Positions 23,508 to 31,193 of a stretch of 41,999 nucleotides of DNA are shown in pieces; within the stretch, counting starts at the first letter, position 1, and each line of letters opens with the position of its first letter. A program made the position numbers and the translations under genes. A model generated the notes under the pieces. The model had not been told where the DNA came from. It ran no database searches and was given only the letters and a program-made list of their open reading frames with translations. Source of the stretch: an uncultured Collinsella sp. (GTDB lineage Bacteria > Actinomycetota > Coriobacteriia > Coriobacteriales > Coriobacteriaceae); NCBI GenBank assembly GCA_900762325.1, contig CAAFGG010000044.1, positions 1 through 41,999 of the forward strand, written 5' to 3'.

Positions 23508-24282
23508 CGGAGCCCTCACCGCCCATCATGGCAACGACCTCCATAATGCGGTCGAAGAACTCTCGGCGATCGGTGTCGCCGCGGCGCAGCTCGGTGAAGA
23601 TCTTGCCGTCGCGAATAAACAGCACACGGCTCGTGTAGCTGGCGGCAAAGCTGTCGTGCGTGACCATGAGCACGGTGGCGCGTAGACGGCGGTTAAGAGC
23701 CTCCAGGCTCTCGAGCAGCAAACGGGCGCTCTTGGAATCGAGGGCGCCGGTGGGCTCGTCGGCCATGATCATGGTGGGGTCGGTGACGAGCGCGCGAGCC
23801 GCGGCAACGCGCTGCTGCTGGCCGCCGGACATCTGGTAGGGATACTTGTCGAGCACCTGGCTGATGGACAGGCGCGCTGCCACATCCTGCACGCGGGTCG
23901 AGATCTCTGCCGAGTTTGTGCGGACGATGGTGAGCGGCAGGGCGATGTTCTCGCGTGCCGTGAGTGTATCGAGCAGGTTGGAATCCTGGAAGATAAAACC
24001 GAGCTCCTCGCGGCGGAACTGCGAAAGCTTAGCCTGCTTCATGCGTGTTACGTCCTGGCCGTTGATGCGGATGGTGCCGCTCGTGGCGCTATCGATGGTC
24101 GACACGCAGTTGAGCAACGTCGACTTGCCCGAGCCCGAAGCGCCCATGATGCCAACGAATTCACCGCGGTTGACGGTAAAGCTGACGTCGTTGAGCGCGC
24201 GGGTCACGTTGCCCAGCGCTCCATATACCTTTTCGAGATGCGCGACCTCCAATACCGGGGTCGCCATGTGCGTGGTTTGCAT
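23497..24282 (-). CDS. ABC transporter ATP-binding protein (BceA-like)
   Basis: A 261-residue cytosolic ATPase that powers the permease encoded next. Motifs: Walker A GASGSGKST (about 47-55), Q-loop FIFQDSN, signature MSGGQQQR (about 151-158), Walker B IMADEP, and H-loop MVTHD. The MacB/LolD-like set, with TGALDSKSA after Walker B, is typical of the ATPases that pair with FtsX-type permeases. ATG 24282 has AAAGGAC upstream. It is first of a two-gene operon and divergent from the MutT-Vsr gene, about 150 bp away. Confidence 0.95.
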   Translation of the reverse strand: MQTTHMATPVLEVAHLEKVYGALGNVTRALNDVSFTVNRGEFVGIMGASGSGKSTLLNCVSTIDSATSGTIRINGQDVTRMKQAKLSQFRREELGFIFQDSNLLDTLTARENIALPLTIVRTNSAEISTRVQDVAARLSISQVLDKYPYQMSGGQQQRVAAARALVTDPTMIMADEPTGALDSKSARLLLESLEALNRRLRATVLMVTHDSFAASYTSRVLFIRDGKIFTELRRGDTDRREFFDRIMEVVAMMGGEGSDAL

Positions 24283-24430
24283 ACCGAGTCCTTTCTTGCG
24301 ATTAGTCTACGGCATCTATAGTCGCAAGAAGCCGAGTCGGCTACCATCGATATGGCTTACGCTTGCCTTACCGTTGTGTAAGGTGCGGGTAGTTAGCCTG
24401 TCACGTGTTGATGTTGAGAGAGGACTCCTG

Positions 24431-25420
24431 TTGAAGACTGTTCATGTTGCCGCTGGGATCATTCGCAAGGAAGGATCCGACGAGCTACTGGCCGTACAGC
24501 GCGGCTATGGCGACATGCAGGGACTTTGGGAGTTTCCCGGTGGCAAGCTCATGCGCGGCGAGACGCCCGAAGACGCCGTACGCCGCGAGCTCATGGAAGA
24601 GCTGCAGGTAAAAGTCACCAACCTGCGCGATTTCTACACCGTCGAGTATGACTACCCCGATTTCCATCTCTCCATGGAGTGTTACTACTGCTCGCTCGCC
24701 GATGAATCCGATGAGCCTCAGAAGCACGACCGCCAGCTCGATATCCGCTGGATTCCGCGCACCTCGCTTGCCACGGTTGAGTGGATGCCCGCCGACAAAG
24801 GGCTTATCGATGCCCTGATTGAGTTGAAGGAAGATCGGCTTAAGGTCAACAGCACTGCCAAAGATGCCGAGGCCGCCACGACCGAACGCCCCGTCGCCAA
24901 GCCCAAGCGCGCACCTAAGCGCCGCAGCAAAAAGCGCCCCAAGCCCGGCCTGCTGGACGGCATCGACACCTCGGACCTCTCCGCCGACGAGCGTGAGCTC
25001 GTGCGCCGTCGCGCCGCCATCAAAAAATCCATGAAGGGCAACAAGCGTGCGAACACCAAACCCGAGCTGCTCGTTCGCCAGCGCCTGCGCGCCGCAGGCC
25101 TTACGGGATACCGTCTGGAATGGAAGGTGCCCGGAAAGCCCGACATCGCCTTTCCCGGGCGCAAGATCGCCATCTTCGTCAACGGCTGCTTTTGGCACCG
25201 CTGCCCCAAGTGCAATCCGAGCCAGCCCAAGCGCAACGTTGAGTTTTGGGAGGCAAAGTTCCGTCGCAACGTCGAGCGCGACCGTGCTGCTGTGACAGCA
25301 CTCACTCAAATGGGCTGGACACCCATAACCATCTGGGAATGCGAGCTCAAAAAAGACCGCATCGACGCCACGATGGAAAAGGTCATCGAGCAGGTGCGCG
25401 CCGCAGAGCCGCAGCGCTAA
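24431..25420 (+). CDS. NUDIX (MutT-like) hydrolase fused to a Vsr-type mismatch endonuclease
   Basis: A 329-residue two-domain protein. Residues 1-135 are a NUDIX domain with the box GKLMRGE (38-44), then RRELMEEL (51-58); the usual Gly of the box is Gln59. NUDIX members of this MutT-like type clean oxidised nucleotides. A basic, Lys/Pro-rich linker (about 140-195) leads to a Vsr-like domain (196-315): MKGNKRANTKPE, PDIAF with likely catalytic Asp238, NGCFWHRC (251-258), FWEAKFRRNVERDR and IWEC. Vsr nicks at T:G mismatches arising by deamination of 5-methylcytosine. The TTG start at 24431 has GAGAGGA 7 bases upstream and fits the NUDIX N-terminus. No Dcm-type methyltransferase gene is in the window. 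Both activities would guard against mutagenic bases. Confidence 0.9.
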   Translation: MKTVHVAAGIIRKEGSDELLAVQRGYGDMQGLWEFPGGKLMRGETPEDAVRRELMEELQVKVTNLRDFYTVEYDYPDFHLSMECYYCSLADESDEPQKHDRQLDIRWIPRTSLATVEWMPADKGLIDALIELKEDRLKVNSTAKDAEAATTERPVAKPKRAPKRRSKKRPKPGLLDGIDTSDLSADERELVRRRAAIKKSMKGNKRANTKPELLVRQRLRAAGLTGYRLEWKVPGKPDIAFPGRKIAIFVNGCFWHRCPKCNPSQPKRNVEFWEAKFRRNVERDRAAVTALTQMGWTPITIWECELKKDRIDATMEKVIEQVRAAEPQR

Positions 25421-25606
25421 CAGTGAGCATTCACACGCTCCGCACGTCCGCGCCACATCCACGTCACAAACCTTAGAAAGCCCTTAAGCCCAAAACCTTT
25501 CAAGAGTGTTACCCGATAGCTTTGACCTGCGGTTTCATCACAACGTCAAACCTCATTAAGCTTTTCTTTAGCGATTCTTTGCAACAGCCGCGGCATAATA
25601 CTGCCA

Positions 25607-25638
25607 GCGCACGGGACCTAGCAGCACACCCCGTGCGC
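25607..25638 (+). promoter_or_regulatory. Hairpin in the gap after the MutT-Vsr gene
   Basis: GCGCACGGG (25607-25615) pairs with CCCGTGCGC (25630-25638) and is followed by AATCTTTT. A CATAATACT sequence just upstream (about 25593) looks like a -10 region. It may be a terminator or the 5' leader of the small frame at 25674. The rest of 25421-25673 shows nothing recognisable. Confidence 0.5.
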
Positions 25639-25673
25639 AATCTTTTGGTGGACATCGAGGAGGCCGCATAAGC

Positions 25674-25883
25674 ATGCATTCTTCCAACGGCGCAGCACAG
25701 CAGCCATCCCTAAATCATGCAAACCTTTTCTCCTTCCCCCCGACACAGAGAAACGGCCTCCTCGACTCCCCCACCACAAAAGCCAAACGCTCAACCGACC
25801 AGAGCCACAACTTGCGAGCATCGTTCGAAAGGCTCCAAGTATCCCTAGACAAGGCGTTCCCCGAACAGGCAAGAGCAATCTAA
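25674..25883 (+). CDS. Possible small protein, unknown
   Basis: A 69-residue open frame beginning MHSSNGAAQQPSLNH. GAGGAGG lies about 9 bases upstream and a promoter-like CATAAT about 75 bases upstream. The product is Ser/Asn/Pro-rich in the first half and charged at the end (LRASFERLQVSLDKAFPEQ), with no signal peptide or domain recognised. Its stop lies 25 bases before the AraC start. Codon use is less biased than in neighbouring genes, so it may be an unconstrained frame. Confidence 0.35.
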   Translation: MHSSNGAAQQPSLNHANLFSFPPTQRNGLLDSPTTKAKRSTDQSHNLRASFERLQVSLDKAFPEQARAI

Positions 25884-25896
25884 GCCCATCGCGCTT

Positions 25897-25908
25897 TATA
25901 CTGATGCC
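25897..25908 (+). promoter_or_regulatory. TATACT box immediately before the AraC start (possible leaderless promoter)
   Basis: TATACT at 25897-25902 is followed by six bases and then ATG 25909. Initiation 6-8 bases after a -10 box would put the transcript start on or beside the ATG. No Shine-Dalgarno sequence precedes the gene, which agrees with a leaderless mRNA. The -35 region is weak. Confidence 0.5.
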
Positions 25909-26847
25909 ATGCGAAACATGGATCACATAGAATTGCACCGCGGAGGACGCGAGGAAGCGTTTCCCGAGACCGCCGAAGACTGGCCCTATATTGCCGAACG
26001 CGCAGAATTCGCTCGCTATCCGGGCAATTCCGTCCCCTGGCACTGGCATTCCGAAGTCGAGCTTTTCTACATGGAGCAGGGAGCGATTGACTATCGAACG
26101 CGCGCGGCTCATGAGCACGTACGCTTTGAGGAAGGGTCCGCCGGCTTTATCAACGGCGGCGTTTTGCACAGCACGCTGCAATCACCCAATTCGGCGCCAG
26201 CCATTCAAATGCTGCATATCTTTCAGCCGTCGATGCTCGGCGATCCCGCGGGACGTCTCCAAAAGCGCTACATCAATCCATTACTTCAATGTCGAGGCGT
26301 CGATGTGCTCAAATGGTCGCCCACCAACCCCGACGATATGCCCTTTATCGATTTGCTAAAGAGTTCCTTTAACCACGACCTTCAACGGCCGCAGAACGAG
26401 ATGGCGCTTCGGAATAGCTTGTCAGAGCTCTGGATTCAGATTTACGCCAAGGCCGAACCGCTCTTTTCCTCCGACAACGCCTCTTGGATGACCAACCGCG
26501 ACGTACAGTTCAAGGCAATCCTGGACTATATCCGCGCAAACTATGCAGCCGCTATAGATGTGCCCCAGATGGCATCTGCAGCCGGCGTAAGCGAAAGAGA
26601 GTGTTACCGCATTATCGAAACTTGTGCAGGAACGACCCCGGCGGCATATCTACGCGCATACCGCATAAACCGTGCTTGCGAACTTTTGGCACACACCACG
26701 CGAACGGTACAGACAGTCGCGCGCCAATGCGGATTTATAACAGCAAGCCATCTTGGCCAGGTATTTAAAGAACAAATGGGGTGCACTCCTTCGAGCTATC
26801 GAGCAGCGAGGCAGAATCTCGATAGCACCAGGCAGAAATCCCGCTAG
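25909..26847 (+). CDS. AraC-family transcriptional regulator with cupin N-terminus
   Basis: A 312-residue cytosolic regulator. The N-terminal part carries the cupin metal/sugar pocket pattern WHWHSEVELFYMEQG (about 44-58) and a later GGVLHSTLQ. The C-terminal AraC-type double HTH fills about 205-300: ILDYIRANYAAAIDVPQMAS, then GTTPAAYLRAYRINRACELL and VARQCGFITASHLGQVFKEQ, ending G-x-T-P-S-x-Y-R. The first helix ends with ECYRIIETCAG, matching the usual F-x-x-x-G. ATG 25909 lacks a Shine-Dalgarno site, and a TATACT box sits 6 bases upstream, so the message may be leaderless; ATG 25918 is the alternative. The HAD phosphatase gene follows by 56 bp. A sugar-related effector is likely from family. 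Confidence 0.9.
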   Translation: MRNMDHIELHRGGREEAFPETAEDWPYIAERAEFARYPGNSVPWHWHSEVELFYMEQGAIDYRTRAAHEHVRFEEGSAGFINGGVLHSTLQSPNSAPAIQMLHIFQPSMLGDPAGRLQKRYINPLLQCRGVDVLKWSPTNPDDMPFIDLLKSSFNHDLQRPQNEMALRNSLSELWIQIYAKAEPLFSSDNASWMTNRDVQFKAILDYIRANYAAAIDVPQMASAAGVSERECYRIIETCAGTTPAAYLRAYRINRACELLAHTTRTVQTVARQCGFITASHLGQVFKEQMGCTPSSYRAARQNLDSTRQKSR

Positions 26848-26903
26848 CCCTTCTTCTGTCACTGCATCAAACTTGCAGGCAAACAACAGAGAGGAGCAAT
26901 CAT

Positions 26904-27527
26904 ATGAAGCACTTTGACCATATCGCATTTGACGTTGATGGGACATTGGCAGATACAGAAGAAAGCGTTCTATCATCGCTTGTCCAGATTGTCCAAGAAG
27001 AGACCGGCAAAACGCTCCCCCGACACGAGCTTGAATTTGCCCTCGGCATACCCGGCAAGGATGCCCTTGAGAAACTTGGAATCTACTCGCAGGCAACGTT
27101 GGATCGCTGGTGCCAAGTTGCCGCCAGCTTTAAAAGCACCATCAGCGTGTTTCCAGGTTTGCTTGAAGTCATCGCAACACTCGCCGATAGCGGCTGCAAA
27201 CTTGGCATCGTCTCCTCACGTGCGCGCGACGAATACGCAAAAGAAATTGCACCCCTTGGTTTCGATAGGTATTTTGAGCACATCATCCTTGTCGAAGACA
27301 CAACCGAACATAAACCCGCACCCGCACCCATGCTCGAATATCTCCGACGTGCGGGCGCGAATCCTGGCAACGTCGTCTACGTTGGCGACACCGTCTACGA
27401 CGAACAATGCGCAACTTCAGCAGGGGTCAGTTTTGCCAGAGCAGCATGGGGATCACACCAAGACATCCCAAACGCCACCTACAACCTCAAAACCCCCAAC
27501 GACCTGCTAACCCTAACAACCAAGTAA
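26904..27527 (+). CDS. HAD-superfamily hydrolase (phosphoglycolate phosphatase-like)
   Basis: A 207-residue cytosolic phosphatase of HAD subfamily I. Motif I is FDVDGTLADT (about 9-18, nucleophile Asp and acid/base Asp), motif II is IVSSRA (about 99-104), the motif III lysine is in EHKPAPAPM, and motif IV is YVGDTVYD (about 154-161). A small helical cap lies between motifs I and II. GAGAGGAG stands 7 bases upstream of ATG 26904. The substrate cannot be told; the family includes phosphoglycolate and sugar-phosphate phosphatases. It follows the AraC gene closely and may be co-transcribed with it. Confidence 0.92.
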   Translation: MKHFDHIAFDVDGTLADTEESVLSSLVQIVQEETGKTLPRHELEFALGIPGKDALEKLGIYSQATLDRWCQVAASFKSTISVFPGLLEVIATLADSGCKLGIVSSRARDEYAKEIAPLGFDRYFEHIILVEDTTEHKPAPAPMLEYLRRAGANPGNVVYVGDTVYDEQCATSAGVSFARAAWGSHQDIPNATYNLKTPNDLLTLTTK

Positions 27528-27690
27528 CCCCCGCGCCCCACCCTTTCAGCCCCAACACCACAAGGGCGATTGAGCAGGACGGTTTGGGCGGGTCCCGTAC
27601 TTGGTTTCCAAAATCATTCCGCAGCGCGAAGGCTTCTTATTATTTTCAGACCTAACGCCACAAGGGCGACGACCTCGAGTAGGTCAACCT

Positions 27691-27815
27691 GGGAGGGACG
27701 AGGGCTTAGCTCCCCAATCTTTCCGCAGGGGGCAAAAAGCCTCGCCGCACGAAGTGCGCAGCGAGGCTTTTTGCATGCCCGAGGACGATTGGGGAACTAA
27801 GCCCTCGTCCCTCCC
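27691..27815. terminator. 125-bp near-perfect palindrome between HAD and aldolase genes
   Basis: The arms at 27691-27719 and 27787-27815 (starting GGGAGGGACGAGGGCTTAG) match at 28 of 29 positions. Nested inside are GGGGCAAAAAGCCTCGC and GCGAGGCTTTTTGC, a terminator-like hairpin. The structure lies between convergent genes: 33 bases past the aldolase stop and 160 past the HAD stop. It could end transcription in both directions. The remaining 27528-27690 contains two copies of CCACAAGGGCGA, and nothing else was recognised. Confidence 0.75.
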
Positions 27816-27848
27816 CGGGATATGTAGCGAGTCGGAGTACCCTTGCTG

Positions 27849-28706
27849 TTACTCTGCTTTGCCCACGGAGTTGAGGTTGGTCATGCGGATCTTAACCAGT
27901 TCGGTGATCTCGCGCATGCCCTCCTTGGCCGGCTTCTTGGGATCGAAGCAGGTGGGGTTCTCGGCCATGTAGGCCATGAAGCCCTTGGTGTAGGCCTGAC
28001 GCAGCTCGGTAGCGTAGTTAACCTTGCAGATGCCGTTCTTCACAGCCTCGGCGACCTGCTCATCGGGCACACCGGAGGTGCCGTGCAGGACCAGCGGCAC
28101 GTCGACGGCGTCGCGGATGGCCTTGACCACGGACTGCTCGATGTGCGGATCGCTCGTGTACACACCGTGGCTGGTGCCAACGCCAATAGCGAGGGAGGTG
28201 CAGCCAGTGCGCTCGACGAACTCCTTAGCCTCGGCCGGATCGGTGTAGGGGCTCTCGCCCTCAACCGCGGGACCGTCGTCCTCCTTGCCGCCGACCTTAC
28301 CGAGCTCAGCCTCGACGGGCACGCCCATGGCGCGGCCAGCATCGGCGACGGACTTGGTCAGGGCGATGTTGTCCTCGAAGGACTCGTGCGATCCGTCAAT
28401 CATAACGGAGGTATAGCCCGTGCGGAAAGCCTGCATGCAGCGGTCATAGCCATCGCCGTGATCGAGGTGCAGGGCGACGGGCACGGAAGTGCGCTCGGCA
28501 GCGGCCTTGACCATGCCGTAGAAGTAGTCCAGACCAGCGGTCTTAATGGTGCCCGGGGTGGTCTGCATGATGACGGGGGACTTGGTCTCCTCGGCGGCGG
28601 CCAGAACGGCCATAACAAACTCGAGGTTCTCGACGTTGAACGCGCCGACGGCGTAGTGGCCGGCCTGAGCGTCCTTGAGCATCTTTTCGGTGGTAACAAG
28701 TGCCAT
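27849..28706 (-). CDS. Class II fructose-/tagatose-bisphosphate aldolase
   Basis: It cleaves fructose-1,6- or tagatose-1,6-bisphosphate to glyceraldehyde-3-phosphate and dihydroxyacetone phosphate, using zinc. The 285-residue length and the motifs HLDHGDG (zinc-binding His, about 80-86), IDGSHESFEDNI, VGTSHGVYT and LHGTSGVPDEQV match the GatY/KbaY/FbaA group. ATG 28706 has GGAGAGGAG upstream; an earlier frame to 28886 is not needed. Given LacA, LacB and LacC in the window, it may serve the tagatose pathway in place of LacD, but a glycolytic fructose-bisphosphate role is equally consistent. Divergent from a DeoR-family regulator. Confidence 0.92.
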   Translation of the reverse strand: MALVTTEKMLKDAQAGHYAVGAFNVENLEFVMAVLAAAEETKSPVIMQTTPGTIKTAGLDYFYGMVKAAAERTSVPVALHLDHGDGYDRCMQAFRTGYTSVMIDGSHESFEDNIALTKSVADAGRAMGVPVEAELGKVGGKEDDGPAVEGESPYTDPAEAKEFVERTGCTSLAIGVGTSHGVYTSDPHIEQSVVKAIRDAVDVPLVLHGTSGVPDEQVAEAVKNGICKVNYATELRQAYTKGFMAYMAENPTCFDPKKPAKEGMREITELVKIRMTNLNSVGKAE

Positions 28707-29041
28707 GAGCGTTTGCTCCTCTCCCTCGCCCGCATCTGGACATCGGGCGTAGTTGTTCACAAGGCGTTTTACCTTGCGTTTTGCTGCGCTCATTGTATGA
28801 AAATCGATGGTGTCGCACGCATGAGATATCACCGGCACACGGGTCAAGACGCTCGTTTTTGAAAAGCAAACGGAAGAGATTCGCACCGGATTCCTCTATA
28901 CGACATTGAAGTTTTCAAGCGAATCATCTTTCTTTTATAGAAAAGATAAGTAATCGAAAGGCGTTTTCTTACTAAAAAAGAAAATGAACGAAAATGGATT
29001 CAACACAATTCCTGCAAATTTATGTTGAGGATGGAGCAGCT
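28707..29041. promoter_or_regulatory. Divergent promoter region between aldolase and DeoR regulator
   Basis: The 335-bp gap is unusually A+T-rich at 28910-28995, with repeated GAAAA/TTTTC blocks (AGAAAAGATAAG, CGAAAGG, TTTTCTTAC, AAGAAAATG, CGAAAATGG) of the kind bound by DeoR/LacR proteins. TATAGA at about 28938 could be a -10 box for the regulator gene. Specific sites cannot be fixed by eye. Confidence 0.4.
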
Positions 29042-29845
29042 ATGGCCCATGTAACAACCCGAGCCTTCGCCGATGAGCGTCGTGCCGCCATCATGGAGAT
29101 GCTTGAGCATAACGCCTCGGTGCAGGTAGCAGAAATCGCCCAGACCTTTGGCGTGTCCTCCGTCACCGCCCGCGCCGACCTAGACGCGCTCGCCGAAGCA
29201 GGCAAGCTGCGCCGCACACATGGCGGCGCTGTGTCGCTCCACAAACGCCTAACCGTCTCCACGCAGGATCGCCGCATCAATGTCAACGTCGCCGCCAAGC
29301 AGGCCATCGCGCAAAGCGCCATCGAGCTCGTCAGTGACGGCGACACGCTGCTCGTCGACTCGGGCACCACGGCGCTCGAGTTCGTCCGGCTCCTCGATCA
29401 GCGCGACGGTATCACCGTCATCACGGCCGACATTACCATTGCCGATTACATCGACGAGAGCATGCCCTCAGTCGATGTCGTCATGCCGGGCGGGGCGCTG
29501 CGCAAAGGCCATCGTTATCTGTACGGACCGCTCACTATGCAGGCGCTCCAAATGGTCCACGCCGATCTTGCCGTCATGTGCCCTGGAGCTTTTGTTCCCG
29601 GCTGCGGCTTTACGACCGACTTTCCCCAGATGGCTGAGACCAAAACGGCTATGATCGCCGCAGCCCATCAAAGCGTCGCCCTCATGGACGCCAGCAAGGT
29701 TAACGGACGCGGTATGTATCGTTTTGCCGAGCTTGCCGACGTCGACACCATCGTGATGGACTGTGATCCCGATGGCGCCGTCGCCACCTCAATCGCCGAG
29801 ACCGACGACGACGCCCGCCCGAATCTCGTCACCGCCGGCGCTTAA
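29042..29845 (+). CDS. DeoR-family transcriptional repressor (LacR/GlpR-like)
   Basis: A 267-residue protein. The N-terminal winged HTH (about 7-60) has the DeoR pattern ADERRAAIMEMLEHNASVQV then FGVSSVTARADLDAL and RTHGGAV. The C-terminal effector domain, of the sugar-phosphate isomerase type, includes LLVDSGTTALEF and TADITIADYI. DeoR regulators of this type bind phosphorylated sugars such as tagatose-6-phosphate. ATG 29042 has GGATGGAG upstream; a longer start at 28994 is less likely. It is divergent from the aldolase gene and may also act on lacABC at 38-40 kb, where TGTTCA/TGAACA dyads occur. The gene ends at a strong palindromic terminator. Confidence 0.9.
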   Translation: MAHVTTRAFADERRAAIMEMLEHNASVQVAEIAQTFGVSSVTARADLDALAEAGKLRRTHGGAVSLHKRLTVSTQDRRINVNVAAKQAIAQSAIELVSDGDTLLVDSGTTALEFVRLLDQRDGITVITADITIADYIDESMPSVDVVMPGGALRKGHRYLYGPLTMQALQMVHADLAVMCPGAFVPGCGFTTDFPQMAETKTAMIAAAHQSVALMDASKVNGRGMYRFAELADVDTIVMDCDPDGAVATSIAETDDDARPNLVTAGA

Positions 29846-29850
29846 ACAAA

Positions 29851-29885
29851 AACCACCACAAAGGTACCTTTGTGGTGGTTTTGCT
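29851..29885. terminator. Perfect 30-bp palindromic terminator
   Basis: AACCACCACAAAGGT (29851-29865) and ACCTTTGTGGTGGTT (29866-29880) are exact inverse complements with no unpaired loop bases. TTTT follows on the plus strand and an A-run precedes it, so it can serve both the DeoR gene and the convergent flavodiiron gene. Confidence 0.85.
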
Positions 29886-29904
29886 CGTTAAAAGCGAGAT
29901 ATCG

Positions 29905-31065
29905 CTACTTGGACAGCTCGTCAGCAAGGACCTCGATCTGAGCGCGCGAGGCGTCGTTGAGCGAACCCAGCACGGTCACCTTGTTCTGCGCCAGGGTGAT
30001 GTCCTTCATGCCCTCGAGCTCCTTGGTCATAACCTTGGCAGCGGTGGGCGCCCAGGAGCCGGCCTCGACGAGTGCCACCGTACGGTTCTGATAGGCGTGC
30101 TCGGCAAGCGTATGGATAAAGGTGCTCACGAACGGGAAGATCTCGCCCTGATAGGTAATGGAAGCGAGCACCAGACGGTCATAGCGGAACGCATCCTCAA
30201 CCGCCTCGGCCATATCGTCGCGAGCTAGGTCAAAGACGGAGACCTTCTGACCGCGGGCCTCGAGCGCAGAAGCGAGCTCCTCAACGGCAGCCTTCAGATG
30301 ACCATACACACTCGCATAGGCAATCGTGATGCCCTCGTCCTCGGGCTGATAGCTCGACCAGGTGTTGTAAGTATCGAGGTAATAGCCCAGGTTCTCGCTA
30401 AGAACAGGACCGTGAAGCGGGCAAATAATCTGGATGTCCAGATTGGCGGCCTTCTTGAGCACGGCCTGCACAAACTTGCCGAACTTTCCCACGATGCCAA
30501 AGTAGTAACGGCGCGCCTCGCAGGCCCACCCTTCCGGATCCTCGATGTCGTTGGCACCGAACTTGCCAAAGCCGTCGGCACTAAAGAGCACCTTGTCGGT
30601 GGACTCGTAGGAGAAGAGTACCTCGGGCCAGTGCACGTTGGGGGCACCGACAAACGTCAGGCTGTGGCCGCCCAGGTCGAGCACGTCGCCATCTTTGACG
30701 ACCATCTTGCGCTCGGGGAAGTCGGTGCCAAAGTAGTTGACCATCATGCGGAAGGCGCCCATGCTGGCCACAATCTGTGCCTGGGGATAGCGCTCCATAA
30801 AGGTGGCGATGCCAGCGGAGTGATCGGGCTCCATATGATGGACAACCAGGTAGTCGGGCGTACGACCATCGAGCACGGTCTCGAGGTTGCCGAGCCACTC
30901 GTCGACAAAGCCAGCGTCGACCGAATCGGCGACAGCGATTTTATCGCCCAAGATAACATAGCTGTTGTATGCCATGCCGTTCTCGGACACGTCGTACTGG
31001 CCCTCGAACAGATCGATGTCGTGATCGTCGACGCCGATGTAGCGGATATCCTTGGTGATCTCCAT
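29905..31065 (-). CDS. Flavodiiron protein (A-type flavoprotein, FprA-like)
   Basis: A 386-residue cytosolic protein that reduces O2 to water or NO to N2O, protecting an anaerobe. The N-terminal metallo-beta-lactamase-like domain carries the di-iron ligands in VVHHMEPDHSAG (His77, Glu79, Asp81), with NVHWPE, FSADGFGKFG and CPLHGP supplying the later His/Asp. The C-terminal flavodoxin-like domain binds FMN (AYASVYGHLKAAVEELA, about 250-268, and SITYQGEIFPF). No rubredoxin domain is fused, so a separate electron donor is needed. ATG 31065 has AGGAGG 9 bases upstream. It is monocistronic, between two regulators. Confidence 0.93.
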   Translation of the reverse strand: MEITKDIRYIGVDDHDIDLFEGQYDVSENGMAYNSYVILGDKIAVADSVDAGFVDEWLGNLETVLDGRTPDYLVVHHMEPDHSAGIATFMERYPQAQIVASMGAFRMMVNYFGTDFPERKMVVKDGDVLDLGGHSLTFVGAPNVHWPEVLFSYESTDKVLFSADGFGKFGANDIEDPEGWACEARRYYFGIVGKFGKFVQAVLKKAANLDIQIICPLHGPVLSENLGYYLDTYNTWSSYQPEDEGITIAYASVYGHLKAAVEELASALEARGQKVSVFDLARDDMAEAVEDAFRYDRLVLASITYQGEIFPFVSTFIHTLAEHAYQNRTVALVEAGSWAPTAAKVMTKELEGMKDITLAQNKVTVLGSLNDASRAQIEVLADELSK

Positions 31066-31193
31066 CAGGCAAAGCCTCCTAGATAGACAAAAGAACCCGT
31101 CTATCATAACACTCGCCTTTAGAGCCACGGCTATCTGTCAGCATCTTATCGATTGTTATTGAGACGAAATATACCGCTGTTGACCTGCAAAAA

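Noticed and set aside
25618..26181. A 187-codon minus-strand frame near the AraC gene
   Set aside because: It overlaps the conserved cupin part of the AraC gene in antisense and has no ribosome-binding site.
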